Origin: Pseudogymnoascus destructans
Taxonomy: Eukaryota > Ascomycota > Leotiomycetes > Thelebolales > Thelebolaceae
Reading direction: 5' to 3'
DNA: 64,000 nt
NCBI RefSeq assembly: GCF_001641265.1
Contig: NW_020167520.1
Coordinates: forward strand, 2,294,001-2,358,000
A model generated the notes under the pieces. That model had not been told where the DNA came from. It did no database searches and worked only from the letters and a program-made list of their open reading frames with translations. Below, in pieces: positions 40,880 to 52,642 of the stretch. Both the position numbers and the translations under genes were made by a program. The number at the start of each line of letters is the position of its first letter. Within the stretch, counting starts at the first letter, position 1.

Positions 40880-43834
40880 ATGTCATCGCAATATTCAGAG
40901 TTGTTTGACTCTGACAATCCTATTTCTAATATATTCTCAGACTCTCTCCCCTCTTCTCAACGACTACCTTCATTAAATCAAATCCCTGCGGGCCTCGAAT
41001 ATACTGGCAAATTAAACCAATTCATCAAATGGACTAAGGATACACACGATGTATTCATTGAGTGGTGGAAGCTATCACGATGGTATGAACAACACTCAGA
41101 TCATACTACAAAACTCCTTACGAAGATTGCATGGGATTCAACCAACCGGAGTTCTCAATACTGGAGAATTTATCACCAAGGAGCAGACCGGCTTTCTGGA
41201 GAACCATGTGTCATTTGTACCTATTGTTCGAAGGCCCTTACGCATCCTGCAATCAAGTCTGCTGGCCCAAAGTCTATGGCAACACATCTTGCATCAGACA
41301 TTTGCAAAAAGAAGTCACGGATGGGTAAGGATAGTCTCTATCAAATGCGAATCAATCAGATGCGACCTCAACAGGTAAGGATTACCAGATTATTACCAGA
41401 ATTATATAGGCTAATATCTATAATAGGATCATATTCTCACACAAGAGGCATTTTACGAACAAGTTCTATACACAGTTATCTCAACTCATAGCTCGTTCCG
41501 CTCAGTCGAGGATCCTGAATGGAAAAGGCTTGCTATCTTACAGAATCCTCACTATCCACTACCCTCAGCAACAACTATTCGAAACCTCTTAACAACAAAG
41601 CTCACACAAATCGAAGAAGAGATGCTACAAGATGTTGTTCCTGGTTCAAAGATTGCATTATCGCTCGACTGTTGGTCAAGTGTTACTCGACTTCATTTAT
41701 GGGTGTTATTGCATCATTTATCGACCGTCATTGGAAAATGCAAGAGGTCTTGATTGGGTTTGAACCTATATATACAGATCATACTGGTGCTGAGTTATGT
41801 GGAATACTTGAAAAAGTTATCACAAGGCAGCATTTAGAAGGACGAATTATATCCATTACGACTGATAATGCGTCAAACAACACTTCAATGATGAGAGATG
41901 TGGAAATAATGCTTGATAGTATTGCAGACAACGAGCATTTCATTGGAGGAAAAGTACAACACATACCCTGCCTAGCTCACGTTATTCAACTTGCCCTTAG
42001 TGCTCTCCTTGGTCGAATCCGGATTACGCCAACAAATCAAGAGATCTTAATGAACTGGGAAGAAGAGAATCAGATGGAGGGCCTTGCAAAGTTGCAGAAG
42101 GACAAGGGTATTGGATTTACACTTGGAAAGGTATATATTCTCTTGTTAGTTCTGGTAAACTTCTGGTAGTCTTTTCTAATATCTCATAGCTCCGGAAGCT
42201 CACTATCTTTGTTAATTCAAGTCAAACTCGAAGGAACAGGTTTATGACTTTGCAAAAGGCAAACATGAACCGGGGTCAATCATCTCAGAGGCTTCTTCGA
42301 CTTATTCAAGATGTATCAACTCGATGGGATTCGACATGCCATATGCTTCTGCGAGCACAGCAACTCAAGTCAACAATCAATCAATATACTCGAGGCGATC
42401 ATGGTGCTCACATGTTCAGACTTAGCGAGCTAGAATGGAAGCACATCGAATACATCATTGATCTTACAAGGCCATTCAACTTCTTTACAACAAACGTTGG
42501 ATCGTCAGCCGGACCTACTGTCTGCTATACACTTGGAGTATATCAAAAACTCTTATCAACGCTTGAAGGAACTCGGCACCGGCTACGGCATAAGACATAT
42601 CCATGGGCAGCAAAGATGACTTTAGCAATCGATGCTGCAGAGAAGAAGATTAGGAAGTATTATAACAAGCTATACACAAATACTGGATCTATCTTCGCAT
42701 TTGCTAGTATCTTAAATCCTAGTGTGAAGCTCTCACACTTTAACAAAAAGGTTTGCAAGCTTGGCTTTTCAATACGAAATTGGGAGACAGAGTTTGAACA
42801 ACAGTTTAGGACTCTTTATAAAGAGCAGTACTCTACAGTGCGAGTTGCGAGTCAATCAGGATTACGAGATGCAGATATGGATCCATTAGCCTTAGTATTG
42901 CAGCAAAGTCAGACATTAAATGGGACTCGGGGCCAGCGAGAGGAATATGTGAATGAGGCTGATCTCTATCTTGATGCTCGTAAGTTTCTGGTAATCTTCT
43001 GATAATCTTATTCTAACTTGTATAGCACATATCTACACAAAGATATTGCTATTTTGGCAACAAAAGGAAGAGCAATTTCCTGGTCTATCAGCAATGGCTC
43101 GTGATATACTTTGTATTCCTGCTGCTGAGTCTGGAGTTGAGCGAGTCTTTAGTGCCGCAAGGGACGTATGTGGCCACCGACGTGGTCAACTTAATCCTGA
43201 GACGATTAAGAGTATTATGCTTATATATTACTCTCGACAATACAAGAATCGTCAAGGTCATCGTGACAAGCTTGCAGATATGATGGACGTCGTTGATATG
43301 ACTGAGGAGCAAGTCGAAGAAGAGTATGAGGCACAACGACAACGGATGTGCAATTCTATCGAGTTACAATATATCAGCGATGAAGAAGAACCACGATCAA
43401 ATACACATATCCGAGAGACATATTCAAAGGTACAATATCCTCCGTTTAATCCTCAGCGGCCACAGCAACAGCAAGACTTATCACAAGCTGCACATGAAGA
43501 ACGACAAATGCGCTACCAACAAGGTGAAGAAAGAGATAGGGCTGACCGTCTTAACGAGACCTTATACGACATCCCAGATGACGATATCCCAGATAATGAA
43601 GATATAAGAGAAGATGGTAATAATGAGGAGCCTATACTTCCAACTATTCATGACGATGAAGATAAGGATATGCCGTCCTCGCCACCAACGCCTATCCAAC
43701 GCCCTCGGAAGACTGGAAGAGATCTACTTGATATCTTTCAAGCTACTCGTCAAGACCCTATAAATACTTTAGGTATTAGTAGGTCTGGCCGGCCTCATCA
43801 AGCAAGGTGGAAAGATGTTCTTGAGCATATATAA
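40880..43834 (+). pseudogene. hAT transposase, four exons, one frameshift
   Basis: Deduced exons 40880-41374, 41427-42130, 42190-42979 and 43026-43834. The N-terminal part has a BED-type zinc finger (CVICTYCSKALTHPAIKSAG, with His later in MATHLASDIC). The RNase H-like core has SLDCWSS (first Asp), then SFMGVIASFIDRHWKMQEVL and SITTDNASNN (second Asp). The C-terminal hAT dimerisation region has CIPAAESGVERVFSAARDVC. An acidic, Pro-rich tail follows. A single base is missing around 41684-41694, between WSS and SFMG, so this copy cannot make a full transposase unless the base is a sequencing error. Each of the three introns contains TCTGGTAATC or its reverse complement, usually twice. It mobilises DNA bearing the TIRs and subterminal ACTCA motifs. 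Confidence 0.88.
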
Positions 43835-44171
43835 TATAGTGTTCTGATAATCTTCTGATAATCGTGGTACTTAGATAGAGGAATATACGTGATTCGTTCT
43901 CACAGCTTATTAGAGATGGTAGAGTGATGCTGATAAATGTAATACTTTAAGTTAACTTACAACTGTAACCATAAAACAGTATTAATCGTATGAGGGACTG
44001 TTCACGTAATGCATATATCTTACACGTGACAGCCGAGTACTCACTGGGTTTTTACAGAGTAACTGAGTATTGGCCTCACTCACCGAGTCGAGTGAAAGGT
44101 TCAGCTACTCACCCAGCTGAGTAACCCACTGAGTGAGTGAGCCGAGTATTGGGCGAGTAGTGCGCAGCCTA

Positions 44172-44965
44172 GCCGCAACACCCCCGCATTATCATTTTGC
44201 TGGGGCATGTCCCCAGTAAAGCAAATAGGAAATGCAAGCACGCGCTTCATTTTGCCGTTAATTGTGAGGATTGTACCTCGGTCAAGCTTTGATAGCTCGG
44301 GGAGTGATGACATAACATCGTTAAGCTTGGCACCATGTGGCCCAAGAGTTATCACGAACACATTTGACCGCTTCATGCGGTCTTGTAGAGACTGCGCTGC
44401 AATTGTGTATATTCCAATGAGTGAGCAGTACATATTTCTATACACGCCAAATCCATCAATGAAGATGATTAGCGGCATAGATATAAAAGCTTCAAGTATC
44501 CAGTCCCTCCCATATGCCTCTAACTCTAGCTCAGCGATGTGCGGGTGTGACTGCGCTGCGGGCTGGATTTTCATTTTTGACAGGTTGAAGACACGGCGAA
44601 CGTGGAGCTTGTCATTGAAGCTGTAGGCTTGGGCCGCTGGGATCCCGTTCTCAAAAAAACGTAGTCCACGGACAGTGTGACCTGGGCAATAACCTGTTCT
44701 GACGAGACATAGTCAAAATAGTCTTCACAGAGTATTTTCTCTGAGGCTCAAGTGGAATGGCCAACCGTGCAACTGCACTGCTCATACTTGGTGGTAAATC
44801 TGTGCTTATACACACGCGCTGGATTCGGACAAGGACATCGTTATTGTTGCTACTGCAACTTCGCTGATCGATGCCAATGCTGCACACCAAGATATATGTC
44901 GACTCGAGATCATATGTTATGGAGCAGGTCAAGCAATGGCGGAGCATGCTTTTGAAGAAGTTGGT
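44172..44965 (-). pseudogene. Fragment of another fungal DNA transposase
   Basis: Minus-strand fragments give FENGIPAAQAYSFNDKLHVR, PLIIFIDGFGVYRNMYCSLI, RMKRSNVFVITLGPHGAKLN and LAFPICFTGDMPQQNDNAG, then are cut exactly at the hAT terminus. Proteins with this IDGFG...GPHG...GDMPQQ order are multi-copy, transposon-like proteins in fungi; I cannot place the family with certainty (CACTA/KDZ-like is possible). The N-terminal and C-terminal parts are missing. Confidence 0.5.
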
Positions 44966-45473
44966 TGTGAGTATTTTCATTATTCTGAGAGAAGCATATC
45001 TAACTTTATTACAGACCCATGTCACCATTGTCGTCGAGAAGGACCAGAAAGTTCCTGGTGGGATGCTGAAAAGCTGCTCCAAGTTTGAAGATCTTGTGCT
45101 GTCGTTCCGTGGGCGATACACCACTACCAACTTCATGGAGGTGTTTTACTTCGTTCACCGATATGTCGACATTCCCTCCTCTACTGCCCTGGGGCAGTAT
45201 TACTGCTGTGAGCTGTACGCTCATATATGTGCAAAGGGCAAGCTGATGATGGATTGGGAGGCCAAAAAGGGACGCGCTGTGGATGACAAAATCTCGAGGA
45301 GTAAACTGGTTGAATTTATGTCCCAGTTCCCCCTCATCGAGAGGTTCGACGAGCTGAAGAAAGAGGACTTCCACGAGCTTTTCAACAAGACCATCCTGAA
45401 TGACGACAAGATCCGACCGAAAATTTCCACCCTCCAGGCCGGTGTTGATTATTTCCTTGGCGCACCACCCCAG
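44940..45473 (+). CDS. Unrecognised protein fragment
   Basis: After an intron-like GTGAGT...TTACAG (about 44968-45014) a good open frame runs to a donor-like GTATGT at about 45474: THVTIVVEKDQKVPGGMLKS, LSFRGRYTTTNFMEVFYFVH, DWEAKKGRAVDDKISRSKLV and FDELKKEDFHELFNKTILND. Base composition is more GC-rich than in the transposons. Neither the 5' start nor the continuation after 45474 could be traced, and no family is recognised. It may be a piece of a host gene or of an element broken by the neighbouring insertions. Confidence 0.4.
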
Positions 45474-47184
45474 GTATGTTTACACTGTCGATGCTTACGA
45501 CAACCCCCCTCCCCATGTTCTTGAGGTCTCTTTCTGTGCTAACTCTTGGATGTATCAGCGTAGTGAGCATACCTCGAACATACCCGGAACAAATCTCGAA
45601 CATACCTCGAACCATGGCGAACATATGAAAACATACTGGAATACTGGGATATACTTGTGGCTTGGCTTGGCTTGGGTTTTCACAATTGGCTGGCAAGAGT
45701 CATGTTCTTTATGGCTGTGATCTTCGATCACCTTCCGGCATGGTTATATTTGCTATATACTACTTTTAGCTAATATTAAATGAACAGTCTTTGGAATCAA
45801 CTTCGGAATCCCTCTGTTTTGTGCCGGTGATATGTTTCTGTTATACCTCTTGTCACAGGTTCGTTTTCATTCTCCATCTTGATCTGGGTGCTCATCGAAA
45901 CTGCCTTCCTATTGTCGCCAGCGTTATCCTGCAATTGCTTCTTCTCCTTCCTGTTGCTTCCTTCTACTGTTGGTATTATCATGCCGCCAGGTGTTCCTTT
46001 TGCTGATCGTTCGCTGGTGACATATCTACGCTGGGAGTTGCCGCTCGTGGCTTGGGGCTGTCAAACCCTTGATTCCCAGAAGTAATTCGCGCTTTTACGG
46101 CTTCTTACTTTCTGTGGTATGGCTCTTTCTGTCTTCTTGCCACCACAATGCAAATGTCACTGCATATTCTCGTTGCCGCAGTGTATTGTCACCGTTGTGC
46201 TCTTGTTACCACCCTAATCCCACCACTACATGGCTCTGATAGCAATACTCACCGTCGATGAGTGGGCTTCTGCGAGACTGAGCATTTGCACCATTGGGCT
46301 GGTTAGCTGCGGGCGACCACCACCACCACCCCTACGCCTTCTTCATACTTATTTCCTTGTCTATCAGATTGATCAGAGCTGATCTGGATAGATATATAGG
46401 CAACCCTTCCCCGAGCAGCCGGCACTGACACCCTCATACTGCTCCTGGCGCCCCTTTCGGCGATTCTTCTGAGGGGCTGCAGAGCGACCGCCATACAACC
46501 GGGCGGACCCCCTTCCGACTGCCCTACGACCAGCGTTGGCCACTTTGCCGTTGATGGCGGCACCAGCGGCGGAACAGTTGTCAGGGTTTTTACGACAATT
46601 TGGGTGGATTGGCCACCACCGAGCTCAATATGGACAGCGGTAAGTCAATTAAACCGTCATATTACTATATACTTATTATCTACAGCGTATTTCCAGACCA
46701 CCGTGGATGGCCGTTGAGCTAGAGAACGGCCGTTCCACCGAAGCTCGGGCCACTCCACCATTGGGGAACCGTAACTATAGGTTTTGCCCACTTTCCCACC
46801 ACCGTCGTACCACCCTTACCAAAATAGGTGGTGCGCCAGTAAGGTAAGTTCTGCCGATACGCGAGTATAAGTTATAAAAAGAACCAGCAGAGTGTCACGT
46901 GTTGGACTGTGAGGCGACCAACGTGACCCAGACCCAGACCCAACCAATGATCCTCGGCTTTCTCGTTTTTTTCCCCAGACCCCGCCACAGCCTATACACA
47001 ACCAATCAAAGTCTCATGATTATACAACTTTCCCTCGAAAATCCAGATAGTTGCCGATGTTCGCCCTGGGCATATGTTGTCAACTTTGTTTCCTCTCCTC
47101 TAAACCATAGAATCAATTCTGGCTGCTCAATTCCAAACTTGACAAGCTCAAACAAACTCGCAAACCCCCACCTCAACAGCCACC
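45474..47184. other. Long intergenic region and HEM1 upstream region
   Basis: No gene is recognised. Around 45565-45630 there are short direct repeats of CGAACATACC. From 46560 to 46840 many CCACC/GGTGG words occur. CCAAT boxes at about 46943 and 46999, about 190-240 bp upstream of the HEM1 start, would suit the Hap/CBC complex, a known regulator of haem and iron genes; that link is inference. Confidence 0.4.
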
Positions 47185-49085
47185 ATGGACACCGTTCTTC
47201 GGCAGTCCAAGACCATGTGTCCCTTCCTGAAGAAGACCTCCCCAGCGACTCTCCGCTCCCTTTCTGCTACCAGCGGCCCAACTCGCAGCTACCATGCGTC
47301 CCCAGGTGGCGGCTCCATGTCCAACCTGCAGACCATTGCCCGCCGCTGCCCTGTCATGGGATCAGCTATGGCCGTCCAGAGCGCGAAGACCGGCGGTAAG
47401 GTCGCTTTTGGCGCTATTGCGGCCCTCAAGGGCATTCGCGGCTTCTCCGGCAAGGCCAGCACTGGTAAGGCCAAGCTTCATACCAGCAGTGCTCATGCAG
47501 CCAGGCCAATGGAGGGTATCCTGATGGGCGAAAAGCGTGAGTCAATTCCCAGGCACATATCTCTATAAGTGGTTACTGACACGTCCAAGTCCCCCAGATC
47601 CAGCCAGCCAAGCCAGTCAAGGAGGCTGCCACCGTACCAGAGAACCTCGTGAGGAAGGATGGCAAATTCGACTACGATGCCTTCTACACGAACGAACTCG
47701 AGAAGAAGCACAAGGACAAATCTTACCGCCATTTCAACAACATCAACCGACTGGCCAAGGAGTTCCCACGTGCGCACACTGCAAACCCAGAGGAGCGCGT
47801 CACGGTGTGGTGCTCCAACGATTACCTAGGCATGGGCAGAAATTCGAAGGTGCTTAAGGCAATGCATGAGACTCTCGACGTATACGGTGCCGGTGCGGGC
47901 GGAACACGGAATATCTCAGGTCACAACCAGCACGCCGTGGCGCTCGAGAAGACGCTGGCGACTTTGCATGCAAAGGAGGCAGCGCTGGCATTCACTTCGT
48001 GCTATGTTGCCAACGACGCAACTATGGCCACCTTGGGCAGTCGCCTGCCAGGCTGTGTCTGGCTCTCCGACAGCTTGAACCACAACTCCATGATCGTGGG
48101 CATCCAGCACTCCGGCGCGAAGAAGATGGTGTTCAAGCACAATGATCTCGCCGACCTTGAGGCTAAGCTTACGTCCCTTCCACTCTCCACCCCAAAGATC
48201 ATCGCCTTCGAGTCGGTCTACAGCATGTGCGGCTCCGTCGCTCCGATCGCGGAGATCTGCGACTTAGCCGACAAGTACGGCGCCATTACCTTCCTCGACG
48301 AGGTCCACGCAGTGGGTATGTACGGACCACACGGTGCTGGCGTGGCAGAGCACCTCGATTATGAGGCTCACGTGAACGGTCGCCCCAGCGGCACCATCAT
48401 GGACCGTGTAGACATCATCACCGGCACCCTCGGCAAGGCCTACGGCTGTGTAGGTGGTTACATCGCCGGTTCCGCCTCCATGGTCGACGCCGTGCGCTCC
48501 CTCGCCGCCGGTTTCATCTTCACCACCACCCTCCCCCCCGCCACGATGGCAGGCGCACGCGCAGCCATCGAGTACCAGATGTCCACCCAAAGCGACCGTC
48601 GCCTCCAGCAGCTGCATACTCGCGCCGTGAAGGACGAGCTCGCAGCTCGCAGCATCCCCGTCATGGATAACCCATCTCACATCATCCCCGTGCTTGTCGG
48701 TACCGCCGAGCTAGCGAAGGCCGCAAGCGACTTGTTGCTGGAGAAGCATGGGATCTACGTGCAGAGCATTAACTACCCCACCGTTCCGGTTGGACAGGAG
48801 AGACTCCGCATCACGCCTACCCCAGGTCACACGAAGGAGTACCGCGAGCACCTCGTCGACGCGCTCGAGAGCGTGTGGGCCAAGCTCGGCATTAAGCGCA
48901 CCAGTGACTGGGCAGCCGAAGGCGGCTTCCTGGGCGTCGGGGCCGATGAAGCAACCATCGAGCCGCTCTGGACCGATAAGCAGCTAGGAGTTGAGGCTGC
49001 CAAGGGGACCAATGGGAAAGTGGGGGTCATCCAGGCGCTGCTTGAACGCGAGGAGGCGGCCCAGGCACAGACCGCGTCTGTGTAG
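47185..49085 (+). CDS. HEM1: 5-aminolevulinate synthase, mitochondrial
   Basis: PLP enzyme that condenses glycine and succinyl-CoA to 5-aminolevulinate, the first step of haem synthesis, in the mitochondrial matrix. Exons 47185-47536 and 47590-49085 (53-bp intron, GTGAGT...CCAAG) give 615 residues. The start has a strong context (CCACCATGG). The N-terminal 110 residues are a presequence with two Cys-Pro haem-regulatory motifs, MCPF (Cys12) and RRCPVMG (Cys55), which in other ALAS proteins let haem block import. Catalytic region: FDYDAFYTNELEKKHKDKSY, CSNDYLGMGRN, YGAGAGGTRNISG (glycine loop), FLDEVHAVGMYGPHGAG (Asp that holds the PLP ring) and TGTLGKAYGCVGG (Schiff-base Lys, about residue 400). 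The C-terminal domain contains ITPTPGHT. All parts are intact. Codon use is GC-rich, unlike the flanking elements. Confidence 0.96.
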
Positions 49086-50034
49086 CCGTCTATCGCTATC
49101 TACTCACCGAAGTAGCAGGCAGCGATACGGCTGCGAGTCTGGGGGCTCAGCGGACCGGAAACCACGACCTTTTTGAGCTGGGTGGGGAGTGGAGACGAGA
49201 GCATATTGTGATTATATATGCCCGAGATTATTTTGATTAGTGATGGGGATGGTGAGACGGCGGGCGGATTGAATGCCAGCTTGCAATTTCGATTCTTGCA
49301 TATGCCATCTAACGCTTTACTGTGACGTAAATTGTGCTCTTGTTAGTAATATTCAGGTGCATGAATTATCGTGATGTGCGGAGATCCCCTCCGAACCCCT
49401 TTCTATGGAAGTCCCGGCAAAAAAAACCCGTTCCTATGATCTTAGCATATCTACCTCCCCTGTTCCCGGAAGTACTCGCATCCTCACGCATCTTCATCCC
49501 ATCTCTGCAGCTCTGTCCGGATCATGCCGACTCTGCATCCCGGATCCCGAGACGCGGATCCACGCGCCATCGTCGCATGGACCAGTACTTTGTGATTCCA
49601 GCAGCCATGCATCCCCCAATTTTGAAACACCGCGCAACCCGGAGTCGTTTGAGGCTGAACGGGGAGGATGGGAAAGGTCGCCTACTAAATTTCCGCATTA
49701 TCATCGTTGGCGATCCGAGCGTTGTTGGATCTGAGACTCGATTGCGCTGTGTTGTCGTCACACCCGTGCTCTGCCAACCGTGACGCGGTCCCGGCGCTGC
49801 GAAGGTATCACTTTCATGGGAGGCTCAATATGGTAATTTCACATTTGCGGATTGACGCAGCGTGCGCGTCGGGTTTGAGCAAAGCTTTACCTTGGGCGAA
49901 ATGTAAGGAGGTGGTCACCGGCTCAGTTCCAGGTGTATATAGGCTCTCCCTTGCTCGTCTCACAGTGTCAATTGAAGCCCATTTCCTCCTCCCCAAAACC
50001 AAGTCTTAAAACCCGAAATCCATTCACCCACCAA
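49086..50034. other. Intergenic, HEM1 3' flank and ERF4 promoter
   Basis: No gene is recognised; open frames here (49334-49783 and others) have no motif. A TATA-like GTGTATATAGGC lies at about 49932, some 100 bp before the likely start region of the next gene. Confidence 0.4.
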
Positions 50035-50080
50035 ATGACCATTCCCAGCCCACTTCATCAGACAAGAAAGAAATCAAGTT

Positions 50081-52035
50081 TTGCGCTTAACTCGATGCCA
50101 CCTCCGCCGCCAGTACCCAAGCGCGCCCCTTTCCGGCCTCGCCAATTCTGCCGATCGCCAACCCAGCACCTCCGAAAACCAACGTCAACCGAACACCCTC
50201 AAAACCACCACCACGAACACCACCCACGCCGCAACCCCGTCTAAAACAACTCCTCTTCTTCCCCCAACCAGCTCCTCACCACCACCCCTCGCAACGGCAT
50301 CACTGGCCCCTTCCCACCCCGGCCCCCCACCCCGCGCGCCCGCCGGACCACCCTCGTGTCCGCCGCCCATCCCAGCCGTGGACGAACCCGCGCCTCCGCC
50401 CGCCTCGTGGCCCATCTCCCACTTCTCCTCCTCGCCGACCTCTCCCTCTAACCCACCACCAACGACCGCAAACCCGCGCCTCCCCGCGCCCTCCTCCCAG
50501 CCGCCCTACCCGACCCCCCCGGCCGCCGCGCGCCATCGCTGGTCCCTCTACAACGCTTTCGCGCCTGCGCTCCTGCCCCAGCTACCGGACCCGCGCACGC
50601 AGCGGCTGAGGCTCGAAGCTCAGCGGGCTACGCGGCTGTGGAATCCGAGTAATAGCACGCCGCGCATGCGTCGGCCGACGACGACGACCACTACAACGGA
50701 GAGAAGGGCGCGTGGGAGAGCGGCGTCAGGAGCGAGTGTTGCGCAGCCAGCGATTCCGCTGCGGCATCCGCAGCTGACGAAGGGGGAGATTGAAGGAGAG
50801 ATTCAGGGTGCGGGGGATATTGAGTTTATTGGCGGGAAGGATAAGGGTGGTGCTGGTGATTATCCGCTGCTGAGTTTGAGGGAGCAGAGGTTTAGTCGGA
50901 ATTCGAGCGGACGTGCGAGTCTGCAGGTTGAGTACAGCGCGGCTAGCTCAGGGACGCAGAGTAATCGCGTTAGTCTGCCGAGGAGCGTGACATCGATTGA
51001 TATACGGCGCAGTTTTAGCCTTGTGGCTGAGGATTTTGCGGCAGGTGCGACGGTAGAGCACGGCGATAAGGGGAAGGGAAAAGATATCGAAGGAAACAGA
51101 CGAGTATATATTGAGCGACGATCAACGGGCTACCGCAAACGGGGACAGTTAGTTGCCTCGTTGCAAACACCCGTCGAGCTATCACCGAAGTTTAAGCAGG
51201 ACATCGGACCACCTCTCGCGCACACCACAAGAAACTACACAATGGCCGATCTCGAAAGCGGTCCACCCCCCTCGCAATCCCAATCCCAAAACCCCTACCA
51301 CGACCACGACACCACCGACAATCTCGCCTCCTTAACTTCCACACACACCTCCATCCACGGCTCCGACCGCCCCATCGCCCCCGGCGCCGACGACGCCTGG
51401 GGTCCCGCGCATCCATGCTTCCCTCACCTAAACCCCTACGTCCCCACCGACTCCGTCGCCTACGCAAACACGCGCATCATCCGCATCCCACGTGACTGGA
51501 TGATTGCCGGCGACCTCGCTCCGACCTTCAGCGCCACATACCCCGAGCTACTCGGCGAGGCGGGACTAGGGGAGGCCGAGTTCCGGCGCTGCGTGGAGTC
51601 CATTAATACACGGCTCATCGAGGCGTTCAATCCGTTTGGTGTGCGGAATCTGGTGGATGCGGTGATGGGGCTATGTACAGGGTGGTTATGGGATGATGCG
51701 GGGCTGACGTATACGAAGAGGTGTTTGGCGGCGGCGGAGAAGGCGATTGAGGGGTTTAATCGCGAGTTGGAGATGGGGAGCTCGCAGGCGAGGTTTATTT
51801 CGCTGAAGAAGAGCGCGTATATGAGTGTAAGTCGACTTCACCCCTCCCAAATCCTATGATGTGATTTCTAGGTCGGTGGCTGACAGGTTCATAGCTTGAT
51901 GTCCAGATCCCGACACCACAGATCGGGTTTATCGAGTCCGAGATGGGCGAGGATGACGACGGAGTCTCAGATGCGGGTACGGAGCGACCAATTGCTGAGA
52001 GAGCGGAGACTCGAGACGGCGAGGTGGTGTACTAG
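50081..52035 (+). CDS. ERF4: Erf4/Golgin-A7 family protein (Ras palmitoyltransferase subunit)
   Basis: The C-terminal part matches the Golgin subfamily A member 7/ERF4 domain (PF10256): NTRIIRIPRDWMIAGDLAPT, FSATYPELLGEAGLGEAEF, INTRLIEAFNPFGVRNLVDA and MGLCTGWLWDDAGLTYTKRC. Erf4 pairs with the DHHC enzyme Erf2 to palmitoylate Ras at the ER/Golgi. An intron 51827-51894 (GTAAGT...CATAG) joins, in phase, a last exon encoding LDVQIPTPQIGFIESEMGED to a TAG at 52033-52035. The N-terminal 350 residues are low-complexity (Pro, Ser, Thr-rich), as usual for fungal Erf4. The start is uncertain: the frame is open from 50081 but its first ATG is at 50666. An ATG at 50035 lies in another frame, so a short upstream intron or a first exon is likely. 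Confidence 0.8.
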
Positions 52036-52642
52036 TTACCTGGTGAGAGCAAGCAAAAGTGGCAGCTGTGGACAGTTTACTGGATATACCCCCCATTTCC
52101 CTTAACACAACTCCGGATGGGCATTCGCATATTCGGAATTCTCCTTAATTCTTTTTTTTTGTCTCCCTGCCAGCGCGGCGTCTGGGTTTTGGGGGCATAT
52201 TTCTCTACCAAGAAGCTGCGTTTTTTTCGACTGTGGCTTTCTTTTAGGATGGGATGGGGATGGGGATGGATTGGGATGGATTCTGTTACGTGGGTTTAGA
52301 GAGGTTTTTCTCTTGTAATGAGTAGTAGTTAATATTTCGGTGTTACGATTGGTACTGTCCGTTTGCGTGCGTATATGTTGTCGTTGCAAAGTTCAACATG
52401 CCATTCAACACCTATGTTTTAGGTGCTTCTGTGGTGAGGAGATTCCGGCTCCGAACATCTTGACGTTGATAGGAAACATTCAGACCTGATGTTAGAGCCA
52501 GAATCTTCCACACCACAGAAGCAGGTCACATAGCATCAAGTGCGGACTCCAATCGCAGTGCCAAGGCGGAGGGTCCGAACCCGTGCGCTACAGTGCCAAG
52601 GCGGTGGGTCGTCACTCCGAACCCCGCACGGGAACGTATATA
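52036..52642. other. Intergenic, 3' flank of ERF4
   Basis: A doubled segment AGTGCCAAGGCGG followed by GGGTC occurs at about 52559 and 52591, and a related copy is at about 29225. No gene is recognised. Confidence 0.4.

Larger units (their letters stand above)
38274..44171. mobile_element. hAT element carrying a histone H3-like gene, an acidic protein gene and transposase
   Basis: The inverted termini are TAGGCTGCGCACT at 38274 and AGTGCGCAGCCTA ending 44171. The TAGG start is typical of hAT elements. Both subterminal regions (38280-38400 and 44035-44160) are packed with ACTCA/TGAGT motifs and share ACTCACCCAGCTGAGT, the kind of cluster bound by hAT transposases. Inside are three genes: H3-like (minus), acidic protein (plus) and hAT transposase (plus). 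No matching 8-bp target duplication is seen (CTTATGGG left, GCCGCAAC right), so one flank may have been rearranged. Confidence 0.85.

Noticed and set aside
46303..46563. Minus-strand open frame upstream of HEM1
   Set aside because: Low-complexity translation, no start context and no homology I can recognise.
49334..49783. Open frames of 100-150 codons downstream of HEM1
   Set aside because: Arg/Pro-rich translations in GC-rich DNA on both strands; no recognisable domain.
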